Part shown: positions 38,401 through 49,189 of the stretch, piece after piece
Layout of the letters: each line of letters begins with the position of its first letter
How positions within the stretch are numbered: position 1 is the stretch's first letter
Notes under the pieces: model-generated
The model's input: the letters and a program-made list of their open reading frames with translations, nothing else
The model's database searches: none
What the model was told of the DNA's origin: nothing
Position numbers and translations under genes: made by a program
NCBI GenBank assembly: GCA_029706075.1
Contig: JAINUG010000114.1
Coordinates: 2,976,001 to 3,040,000 of the forward strand
Direction: 5' to 3'
Origin: Aldrovandia affinis
Taxonomy: Eukaryota > Chordata > Actinopteri > Notacanthiformes > Halosauridae
Length of the DNA: 64,000 nucleotides

Positions 38401-41400
38401 ACCAACAATATATTTCAGTGGCTCCCAAACAGAGTTACCAAGTCACTGGTGGGGTCCTGGGTCACAAGATAATGTGAAAAACACATGGTGCATGCCTTCC
38501 ACTGACATCCACATTTATAAAATGAAACACTGCACTGGCTATTATTCTAACATTCTTTTCCCATATTTGAGCATGTTATGTGTATTCAGGGCTGGAGGGT
38601 CTCAGAAAATGTTTTTGTTCATTAAGTGGGTTCTTGGCTTGGAAAGTTGGGCACTCTTGATACACGTGCACATACACATAACTCTCCTGAAACTAATTAA
38701 AGTTTTCTACAGGAAGTTATGCTGAACTATAAATTCTATTGTTTTTCTTCAACTTTTGTTACTCTTATTCCCTTGCTCCCTCCCTCCCACTCTGACTCAC
38801 GTGTGCAGGCGTAGGGAGAGTTCTGGGGCGTAGGGGGGCGGCGATGGTAGCCCGGGCGACAGCGTTGGCACCTGCGGCCCTCTGTGTTGTGGCGACAATT
38901 GTTGCAGGTCCCCCCACTGGTCCCGCCTGAGGAGTGCCACACCCGCATGGAGAAGTAACAGGTGTCTGCATGACCGTGACACTCGCACTCTGAAGGAGAA
39001 ATAGAGGTGAGTAAATGAAAGGCAGGACAAGAGGGGAACAACCTGCCCTTTCTTGTCTGAAGGTTAATGCCTGTCCTGCACCTGTTATATAACACAAGTC
39101 GCAGCAGCGGGACGCAATTGGCCTCGTCCCGCTAGAAGTAGGGTGGGTTTAACTTGGCCAGGGTTCCTCGGGTTCTGCTACATGAGTTCCTTCCAATGAC
39201 ACCACAGGCGCCCACAAGCTACCAGCTGTCATCATTGAGAGATATGCCTCTCCTCTAGGCACTAGCTCTCTTTGAAGTAGTGTGGAATGTGGTGTAAAAT
39301 TGTCCCTGGCTCACAGGGAAGATCATTGAGAGAGTTCAGATGCTTCAGCTGCAGTGCTCCTGGTGTGGGTGCAGGTGGCATAGCAGTAACAAAATGTGTA
39401 GAAAAAGAAAAGGGGGGGCTCAAATCAAAGCACAGATGGCTGCACTCGAAGGACAAGACGGTGACCCCAAGTGACCTTTTTTTGACCCCACAGTTGACCC
39501 CTGCTGGGTGGACACTCACTCTGGCAGGGGTGGGGCTCGCCACTGCTGCCATTGGCGGGACGCCAAGGGCGGTCGTTGTAGAGCGGGGCACACTTCTCAC
39601 AGTGCTCACCTGCTGTGTGGTGAAGACACATGCACCTGCCGTGCACCTGTAAGATGACGCAATATACACTAAATACACTTGCCCCTAACCTGTAACACAG
39701 TACAATGCACACTGAACACTCCTGCCTTGAAGCTGTAATGGCACATAATACATACTGTGCACACCTGCCCCACACCTGTAATGTCACAAAACAAACTACA
39801 CACCTGCCCCTGATGTGTAACCGAGCACACTTGCGATACAACACAAGACACACTGGGCCAGATTTACTAAAGGATTTCCAATGCAAAAGCAGTCGCTACA
39901 AGGTCGCAATATCTATGTCGGGTTTACGAAACAGTTGCAAAGAGTCCAGTCGCTATTAGGATGTAATTTGCGGGGGTTAAGTCTCTTCGCGAAATATAAG
40001 CAGTTCAAGTCTAGTGAATAATCTGAAATGGTACAAAGGGAGGCGGTAACCTGCCAGAGGTATTACAAAAAAAAAGTTTCAGTTACCAAAAACGGAAAAA
40101 TAATGTACATTTCAGAGTTATAAAAAAAGGCCCTTTTCAGGGAACAAGTAATGGGTTAACGTGGGTTAACAGTCACTCCAGCAAAAGAGCCCCAGACCAT
40201 CACGTTTCCTCCTCCATGTTTGACAGTTGGTGTCACACACTGAGGAACATTCCTTTCACCTACTCAACAGCCTACAAAAACCTTTCAAAATTTCAAATTT
40301 TGATTCATCAGTCCATAAGACCTTCTTCCAGTCTTCAGTAGTCCACTGGCAGTGCTTCATGGCCCAGGCAAGCCTATTTTTCTTATTTAGCCATCTTAGC
40401 AATGGCTTTCTTACTGCCACTTGACCTGTCAAACCTGAAGCTCGAAGTCTTCTCTTCACAGTAGAAACTGAGACTTCCTTACTTCGACCAGTGTTAAGCT
40501 GTGCTTGAAGCTGTTGTCCTGTATCTTCTGATTTTGTTGTGGCTTTGGGTCTGCCAGACCTCTTCCTGTCAGTTTCTTCCAGTTCCCAAGTGCCTTTTGA
40601 TGGTGTAGGAAACTACTCACTGCCAAAAAAAATGTATATTATTTTTCAGTTTTTGGTAACCTAAACTTTATTTTATTTGATTTTTTACCTCTAGCAGTTT
40701 ATCACTTCCCTTTGTACCATTTCAGGTTATTCACTGGACTTGAACTGCTTAAATTTCAGCAACAACTGGAAAATGGTGGTGTTCTAAAACTTTTGACCAG
40801 TAGTGTGTACCTGGGGTGAACGCTCTAAAACGGGCGAGATTTTGTAAATTGTGTTGATAAGTATTCCGTCTGATTTACTAAAGCATGCCTTAACTGTGAC
40901 ACTCCTCTTTGCGTGACAATTTTAAGAACTCTTGAAACCAGGCGGTATTTTATGAGCACTGATATCACCTAGGTATTTCACAATTCCTGCTTTGTATTGT
41001 GCTTTCCAATGTGCTAGTCGCTGTCCCAGCGATGAAAAACAAATAATCACAAATGTTGTTGCAAAGTACCCCGGTTCATGTCACGGTCGCTTTATTTTCA
41101 GGAATACCTGTATCTACAGACTGCTAAATCCATTCCATCAAGGGACTGGTGTTGGAAATGTCGCCCCACGGGGGAGGGGAGAGGGTGAGCTGGCTTGAGA
41201 CCGCTGTGAAGCACATAAGGAGTCTCTAGAACGCGTGAATTCCGTTTCGAGGGAAGCGGAGTTCGCTGCCCTCTGAGAATTGGCTTGCCTTGTAGAGATG
41301 AGCGGCGGACCCATGTGGGGAGGGTTAATCAAAAATAAATCAAATCAAATCAAAACAAATATATATATTTTCAACCTGAATTTGAAATATCTATTCTATG

Positions 41401-44400
41401 TACCATACATATTATTTACTTGAACTTGAAATAAAAACTATATGAAGGGATGCAGTATTTCTATTGACCAATTTGTCATCAGCTGGCAGTCAGTATAAAA
41501 ACGCAGTTCTGAATTTGAACAATTATCTTTTTGTGCGTATGCGATCATGAGAATGAATTGTGAATACAGTGTTACTTTCAGATGCTCTGTGGCCTTCTCC
41601 CATCACAAGTATCATTTCTATTCTTTATTCTTATTCTAATATTCTTCCTCGGTTGGACCACCGCTGGTCTTTTTCCCCACATTATGTTGTAGGAAAGTGT
41701 TTCTTTTAGATGCTGCCTAACGTCATATTTTCTTTACATCATCGGTTGTTTGTTTTCTCTATGTCTATTGTTTGTTTTGTTATTCCTAATTTATTTCTTT
41801 ATGTCCTCTACATGCTTTTCTTTTTCTTGTTGTTCCCTCGCTCCTTGGGCTTGGTTGCTGCGTATCCATTTCTTGGCGTGATCTGGACGTGTGAGCGTGC
41901 CATGTTGTTATGGTCCTTTTTTATAGGTGTATCTATCCCAAATTGTTAAGGAAGGCATTTCATTTCTTTGATGGCGTAATTAGAACCAGTATTAGTAAAT
42001 TGGTCATTGTGTTGCTATTTGCGGCGACAAAATAGCTGCAACAACATAGAGATCATCTTTGCGCTGGGACTATTTTAGCAATTCTGGCCCACTGAGTTTG
42101 AACATATTTACTTGCTCTTTTCATGAAACACACTAAGCACCTCCGCTGCATATCTTCAGCACACACAGTTCTATATATATGCCATTTAGCAGATAACTTT
42201 TATCCAGTTCTCTTCAAAAGAAGCACATCATGCACATGCACACAGAATCCCCCCTCTGCCTTCCTCCACTTTGCTCTTCCTCACCCTTCTTACCCCGGCA
42301 CTCCCGCCCAGCACTGGCGGCTCACTAGTGATGGGAGAGTAAGGCTTCATGAATCCCAAAGTAGATGGGGGCCACAGTTACTGATGTGAACCAGTTGTAT
42401 TTATTTTGTGGTATGGAGTGATGTACGTACAGTACAGTACACTTTGAGGTGTTGGTAATCCAAATATGAATGGAGTGAAATAATCTCTGTATCGATGAAG
42501 AGGCGAACCTGATGTTTGTAACAGAAGACAATATTTTCACAGACAAAGTGAAGTCCTCTTTGTAGCATGTCTACATGAATTGGTATTGGTCTCCAGAACT
42601 GATCACACACAGAGGTTGACTCCACAGGTTTGGGGACATACAGTCACGATTCCTGACGACATCTGTGTGTTGCCAAGCCTAATGTTATGCGTTTATTTTA
42701 CATCATAATACTCTCACAGGGGATTCATGAAGCCTTGCTCTCCCCATCAGTACCACTATCCGTCTTACCATGTCACTTTGGTGCACTGCGTCACTGCGCA
42801 CTGTAAGGGGAAGGCACTGCTCTGCATGGCCATGACAAAGGCAAGTCCCACCTGCTAGCAAGGTATAGATGGCAAACGATGCCACCTGGGAGGTTGACGA
42901 GGGCCTGGAGAGGTTCAGAGGGATGGGGGAAGGGCTAGCGTGATTTTGGGAAGCAGGGGAGGGGCAGGACTGGGCCCCCAGAAGGCGGATGCGCAGATTG
43001 GTGAGTGTCAGCAGGGCAAGAGCCTCTGGACTGTACGGGTCATCCACTCCACTACCAGGACCCAGAGCTCGAAAGATCACCTAGAAAGAGAGGGCAATAC
43101 GACCACCATGCAGTTATGTCATCACTTATTGTAATGTATCATGTCACCTGACAAGATACTGTGAAGGGGCAACCTCACATTAAACCATAGTATGAGCACC
43201 CATCTATATAATTACCTGTCTGTTACTTAAGGTTTATTTGTATATACCCATGTCAGGTGAAATAAGGAGAGAAAACGACTCCATTATGAAACATTACATC
43301 AGGTACAGAAATGTATCAATTATGTTTTAAAAAGCCAATTTTTAAAAGTTCTGTTAATTTTGGTTCTAGTCGCCACTGTTATGAATTCTGTCTTTTTTTG
43401 TTATTGTCATGCCTGTACTGTATATTGGATGCATGACTGGTGGTGTCCATTTGTGGGGCGAAATAACGTAAGTTCTCCATATAGTGATGATTCAGATCGA
43501 AAACCCATAAAAGGAGAAAACAAACTTGTCTGTAATAAACTGTGAAGGGCCTACAGCAGGGCTCTGTGAAACTCCCTGTTGGGTTTGAGTCAGGCTGATT
43601 TCAAAATCCCAAGCTAAAGTGACAATCTGTTTACCAAAGAAGCCAAAACGATAACAATGCATGGTAAAAGTAAAACCAATGCCTGCAACCCCACTCATTT
43701 TTGAAAAAAATATTGTGATTTCTGCTCAGGGGTGAGTTTGTCAATCTTACTATTTTATTGTAAATTGTGTGGATTTATTTAGTTGATGTGAGTTTAGGAA
43801 AAAAAGCCAAAATGCCAGTTGGCTATTCAGGCTCACAAGTACAAAATCTGAAAAATCTGTCCATTTGGCTGAAAAATCCGATGGTGGCAACCCCGGCTCA
43901 ACATGGTATAAACATGCTGTGTGGGAAAATAAGAGCCCAGTTTCCACCAGATGTCCGTGGTCCCTCCCATGTTTACCTCTCCTTCAGTGCAGGGCGTGGC
44001 TCTGGAGTAGCGAGAGGTGCAGGGCGCACCTGGCTGGCTCACATCATCTGGGAAACCAAAGGTCTGACTGCAGTTTCTGGAAAAGAGCTTGAGGGGCTCC
44101 CAGGTTTGGGCAAAATCGCGGGAACGCTCCAGCATCATAGCCGCAGGCCGTGGCGAGTGGAACAGCATGACAATGTGGGTCAGGCAAAACAGGGCCTCTA
44201 GGTCCAGACGGATCTCTTCCTCTCCCACACCAGCCTCCGATGCCCACCAGGTCCGGGGATGCATGAAGGGGTCATCTGCCATGTGGCCAGGGGGGTGTGA
44301 CACTAGACATGGGTGGTGGGAAGCAGAGCAGGGAGGGAGGGGTCCTCCACAGCAACTGGTCAGGGTGTGAAGCTTCCTGCCGGTCGCCAGGTTGCCCATG

Positions 44401-45429
44401 GGGGGGCTGCAGGCATGGCCGCTACACTGCAAGGCTAACAGAAGAGGCACAATGGAGACAGAGTTGTAGTGGGAAGAAGAGGGTGGATAAAGAGAAAGTG
44501 GGGGCACAGCTGCCTTTGTCTGAGGAATAAAGTGACCACTGAAACCTCTTCAGCACATTTAATATTTCCTTTATTTGGGCCATCCAAGTAAAATATGTGT
44601 CCTAATGTACATTGTGTGGTTGTGATAAGGTAAGTAAGTTAAAAAGTTAAATGCGTTTGCATTTCGTTTACTTAACATGTTTAATAAGAAATAATTAGCC
44701 AATGTATAGTGGCAGGAGAGAAAGAGACCGACAGAGCGAAAGATAACGAGTGAACAGCGTGAGATCCCAGTGTGTGGCTAAGAGGTGCAGTGATGTCTGA
44801 GCTACAGGTACACCCACTGTCTTCTCGGGGTAATCGTCTGTACAACCGTAAAATAACGGAGTTTAATTCGGGATGCATTTATTAAGAATTAATGCAAGAC
44901 CAGCTAATAAACGAATACTGTCGGATGGGAGTAATCATGAAATAAAATATTTTACAACTAATCACTTAACACCCCGCGCTTCACAAACTACATTCAAATG
45001 ATCATTCACCTTGGTAGCTCAGGAACAGTGCCAACCCAATGACGTACAGTTAGGTACGTGGTTCGTTTATTGAGCTGAATTAATGTTTCAATTATCTAAT
45101 AACGCCATTGTTGCTGTTTTTACGCAGGACCAGGTGAAAGGTGCAAGATCCAGGGCAAACGCGCCACAAAAATGTAAATGAGGTAGGCTACAACATATTA
45201 GGATGGTGGGAATGTGCTGTTTTGTCCGGTGGTGACGTGGAAATAAAACGAATATATGTTGGTAGTTATGTTCATATGGTGTAATATTTATTCATTAACG
45301 ATAGCCTATATGCAACCATTTTATATAACTTTTGGCATAACCAGCAAACCTACCTTCGCGACGAACTGACTTGCCTTTTCCGCTGTCCAGGAGCACGAGA
45401 AAGAGCAGAATACAGTTGCTTGCGTGCAT
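35486..45429 (-). CDS. ntn4: Netrin-4-type secreted laminin-related protein, complete
   Basis: Netrin-4 is a basement-membrane protein whose N-terminal domain binds laminin gamma chains and disrupts laminin networks. Coding exons on the minus strand, 5' to 3': 45429-45354, 44434-43977, 43080-42769, 39646-39520, 38989-38801, 37286-37064, 36737-36610, 36447-36379, 36021-35851, 35622-35486 (TGA). GT-AG borders and phases fit; 1890 nt, 629 residues (human NTN4 has 628). It has a signal peptide ([14 protein letters not shown]), a laminin N-terminal domain at about 28-257 ([25 protein letters not shown]-type [15 protein letters not shown]), three laminin EGF modules at about 258-445 ([23 protein letters not shown]) and a C-terminal NTR-like domain at about 490-629 ([30 protein letters not shown]). 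Order and [10 protein letters not shown] identify netrin-4 rather than netrin-1/3 or laminin beta. The loop after RKLHTL is about 18 residues shorter than in human and lacks some cysteines, so it could be a netrin-4-like paralogue. Donor of exon 6 (GTTGGT) is weak. Confidence 0.93.
37514..38373 (+). mobile_element. Internally deleted Tc1 element in ntn4 intron 5
   Basis: Inverted ends cactaccggtcaagttttag (37516) and gttctaaaacttttgaccgg (to 38368) are present at TA sites. The transposase remnant includes [20 protein letters not shown] and the segment around the first catalytic Asp (WTDESKFEI), then a jump at about 38130 to 3' sequence. The second Asp and the Glu are missing. Related copies: 15062-15541, 39998-40806 (inverted) and 48408-48530. 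Confidence 0.88.
39100..39395. repeat. Dispersed SINE-like repeat, copy 2 (ntn4 intron 4 side)
   Basis: It shares cgggacgcaattggcctcgt, tagggtgggtttaacttggc, ttcagctgcagtgctcctgg and ggtggcatagcagtaac with the copies at 11190 and 54040. It lies in the intron between ntn4 exons 4 and 5. Confidence 0.65.
39998..40806 (-). mobile_element. Internally deleted Tc1 element in ntn4 intron 3, inverted relative to the intron 5 copy
   Basis: The complement carries the transposase segment [20 protein letters not shown] and [15 protein letters not shown]. The right end is complete (ttctaaaacttttgaccagt); the left terminal repeat is cut. It has the same internal junction near gtctgggg as the copy at 37514, so both descend from one deletion derivative. 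Confidence 0.87.
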
Positions 45430-46586
45430 GGTTATTAAATTATAAATGATCTGTTCCCTTTTCCTGAATGTCCCGTCAATGGTTGTCCACTGGCTTCCTG
45501 ATATACCAGATGCTTCATACAAATTCGCATATGTTCCTAACCCCCCGTGGACGTCAACTGATAGTTTTTGGAGCCACTGCCATGCTACTGCAACTAAACA
45601 TTTTTTGTTCAAATGTGACGTCAAATTACTTAAGTAAAGCGCACCATACACGAGTGTCCCAGTGAAGGTGAAGGTCCCAGCAGCAGCCAGGTCCCTGTAT
45701 CCATCCGTCAGTCAATTCCGATCCCTTGTTCCCTTCCCTAACTCCCGTCCCGTCTGAGCCGATATGTCGATCCGCCAATGTGAACGGATTAGATATATAC
45801 ACTACACACGTGAAGCCGTATGACCTCCTTTCATAAACGCATATATTGCACAGACGATTTAATCTCGTATTTGATCCCAGATAACAACTGTAGATGTAGT
45901 GGTTTCCTTTGTCTGCATTAATTGGATGTTTTGAAAAAATATGCTGTATTTGTAAACCAGACCCAAGTTAACGTTTTATTTTAAGATCGAACAAGGAAGA
46001 CGAGAATTGCTCAGCAATAGTCAACAGCGCTCTGTAGCGCTCCGATCGCCTCTGTGTTTGTCTGTCCTCGTCTTGAAACGTATTGTCTGGTGCGCGTTGA
46101 AATGAGTTTGTGCGATGAGTGCGTATTAGCGAGTGGTATTTGTCCGAAGAACCTCGTAGTGGAACACAGTAGTACTGCAACGACACAGTCACTGTATAAC
46201 CTGCCTTGAAAACTGTATCGGAGCCAAGGAGAGCGGGCGGAACAGTAAACTGGAACAGGACCCATCCGAGTCCTCCAGAGGGGGGAATCGCGTGCTGGGT
46301 TAAGACTCGTGAGTGTGCGTGAGTGGCGTCTGAGGCTATTCCTCAAGGTATTTGCAGGGGCTCATCAACATCGCTAATACGAAACAGGCCCACGTTGCAT
46401 ACCAGCCTTTATAGCCCTCTTACACACACATTTACTCGTGCAGCTTAATGGGCAGGGAAGGAAATAGATGTAATGCTATTTTTCTCGATTTTCTTTTTAC
46501 CACAGTAATGGGTACCATCGAAGCTGGAATTTTGAAGGAACCAAGACGATTGATGAAAGGCACTATGATCTCAGAATTATACATAC
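45430..46586. other. ntn4 upstream region
   Basis: It should contain the 5' UTR and promoter of ntn4 (minus strand). No TATA box or coding frame is convincing, and I cannot place the transcription start. Confidence 0.4.
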
Positions 46587-46587
46587 T

Positions 46588-47172
46588 TGTCAGAAGTTGA
46601 TCAAGAAGAGCTGAGCGTGCGAGCGTGCGTTGAGTGGTGTATCAAGGAAGGAGTCCGAGTCCAGTAAGAATGCAAAACTGACTACGCGGGTAGCCACTTT
46701 ATTAAAGGAAGCGATAATTATCCATGCTCCATACACCGCACAGCTATGGATGATATCAGTAGCAAGCATCCGTGTTCCATACACCGCACAACTACGGATG
46801 ATGCTCAAAATGGAAATCTTGCTGGTCTACCGAGTCCTTAAAAGGACAAGAGACCGTCAAAACGCCTTCCGCAGATGTCGCAATCAGTCAGAAAGTAACA
46901 GTCCACTTCACACATGGCTCGATGAACACTCTCTCGTTGAAACTTGAGAGACCGCACTATGTACACTGCGCGTTCTGGTCGCGTTGATTCCAACTTTATA
47001 CACCGCGACCAGCTAGCTAACACAGCACAGGGTTCATAATTAACACACACAAATATCAAACTAAACATTTCTACGGTTAACCCGGGGGAGACACTCAAAG
47101 TTACAACAGTGCCTCCCCCACAATGCACCGTGCACACATTTTAATGACCAGCGACCTCACAGGATCGCTACA
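46588..47172 (-). mobile_element. LTR related to the solo LTR at 20654, inverted
   Basis: On the complement it begins TGTAGCGATCCTGTGAGG (47172 downward). It shares tgtgtgaagtggactgttac, agttgtgcggtgtatggaac, cggatgcttgctac and ataaagtggctacccgcgta with 20654-21209. The far end differs: after cacgctcgcacgctcagct it runs to a possible TGACA terminus near 46588. No matching target duplication was seen, so the copy may be recombined or truncated. Confidence 0.75.
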
Positions 47173-48407
47173 ATATATATATCTCCCAGTACATGGTGGG
47201 GTGGTATAATCAAATAATTCATTTTTATTCATAAAAGTTTATTTGTATGAATTAATGATTTATAATGATCATAAAAAGGATCATAATAATTACTATTTAA
47301 AATGGATTATGGACCTCTATGACTCATTAGAGATGGAGAGAGTTTATTAATTTGGTCATGCCTGGTGCTGTGGAATCTGTCTCACTATCTGTCTCTCTTG
47401 GTCAGTGTGTTTAGGTTTGTTTGTTTTCTGACCACCCTACCTTCCTAGCTCTGCCATTTCCTCTGTACTCTCATAAATTTGGGCTAGTGTAAATGGTGCA
47501 TGCTTTTGACCCCTGTCTCTCCCTCTGCTTCCCTAAGCCTAGCCTCCTCCATTGCACCTCAATTTCAGCTGAGAGGGTTTGAAAGTTGCATGCCAGCCTT
47601 TTTGTAGCTTTTGGTTCCCGTCGCTCCTACCTCCGTGCACACTCCCTTACCACATCAGGGCTCCAATGCTTTTTGTTGGCTTTGTTTCCCTGGTTTGTGG
47701 GTGCCTAAGGGAGAAACTGGCCACCATATCTCAAAATAGGTTTTCGATCCCATCTGTGCTGTTTGGGGATCCAGGGTTTCCTTCCACTGTTTCTGCTGTC
47801 CTTCCCCTTGAGACATTTATATCCGGACATCACAGTGAGGCGGCTTCCTTACCAGAAACACCTCCAGAGAAACAGGCAAAACCCATCTGCCAGCCAGAAA
47901 ACACTGCTGACAGCCGGAGGAGCCAAGAGGCTGTTTGAATTTGGTTTTTTTGTAACCGTTATGTGTGACTCCAGCAGGTGGGTCGAGGGTTTGTTTTGGC
48001 CTTTATTGAAGCTGCTAAACATATTCCTCTGTCCTGTAGGACACTGCATGGTAAATGGCCAGTGATGTTTGCCAAAAGGGAACGGATCATTTTCATGTTC
48101 TGTTAGGTCAATGATTAGTGTTTCAGCCGTCTTTGTGGTTAGGATTGGTGGAGCCTTCGGGGGTCAGGGGCCAGTGGACCAATGGGAAAAGTGGAGAGGG
48201 GGGAGAGATGAGCACTGTGCTCAGACAAACTGTCTTTAGTGCCTCACAAGATTCCTGCTGGGTCCAACTGGCTGATGGTCTCTGACTCTGCATCCCCAAC
48301 CTTTTACCACAAGAGGAGAGGGTAAATACCCCACACACGCACACACATTAATGTTACTGTATGTGTGTACATACGTAACCTCAACTTTTTATTTTTTATT
48401 TTTATTT

Positions 48408-48530
48408 TTGACCTCTGGCAGTTTACTGCTTACCTTTGTACCATTTCAGGTTATTCACTGGACTTGAACTACTTAAATTTCAGTAAAACCTGGAAAATGG
48501 GGGTGTTCTAAAACTTTTGACCGGTAATGT
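48408..48530. mobile_element. Solo Tc1 terminal repeat
   Basis: The segment tttgtaccatttcaggttat ... gggggtgttctaaaactttt gaccggtaatgta is the right terminus of the Tc1 family seen in the ntn4 introns; the rest of the element is absent. Confidence 0.8.
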
Positions 48531-49013
48531 ATATATATATATCCTCTGATATTGAAACTCTCATTTGATTATTTTTGTGTGACTTCTGATTTATACTAAA
48601 CCCTGAAATGAGAACTAATGTTAATATTACCCCCCCTTGTATTGCTTGGGGAGGTAAGAATACTCAATAACGTTCATTTCCTGAAAATTTCCGGAAATTT
48701 GTATATACATATCTCTCCAAAATGATTCACACCCTTGATAAAGGTGAGCAAATGGGGAAAATTTGAACATTTTTATTTTATACCAATACAATTTCTCAGA
48801 AAAAAGCAACTAATTGTATTAGTATAAAATAATATAATTTTGCTATTTGTTTTGAGCATACAATACAGCTCATAATCTGTATTGGTTATTTTATATAGTT
48901 TTTTTTTGCTAATCTTTATCAAGGTTGTGAATAATTTTGGAGGGTACAGTGTGTATATATATATATATTCTGTGTGTGTATATATATATATATATATACC
49001 GTGTATTGAAGAT

Positions 49014-49189
49014 AGAATTGGAAGCCAAATACTCAGTCCAGTCCAAATACCCAGTCCAATAGACCACACACTCAGGACTTACCGACTTCAGTGCAAAAAT
49101 ATTTTTACATTTTTAATTTTGTGATGTGTGTAAGAACACACAAGGCTCATTTCGGGCTTGTGCGGCCTGAGTATTTGGCTTCCAATTCT
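49014..49189. repeat. Perfect 23-bp inverted repeat, 130-bp spacer
   Basis: The left arm starts agaattggaagccaaatact (49014-49036); the right arm 49167-49189 is its exact complement. It could be ends of a small unclassified MITE; no clear target duplication. Confidence 0.75.
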
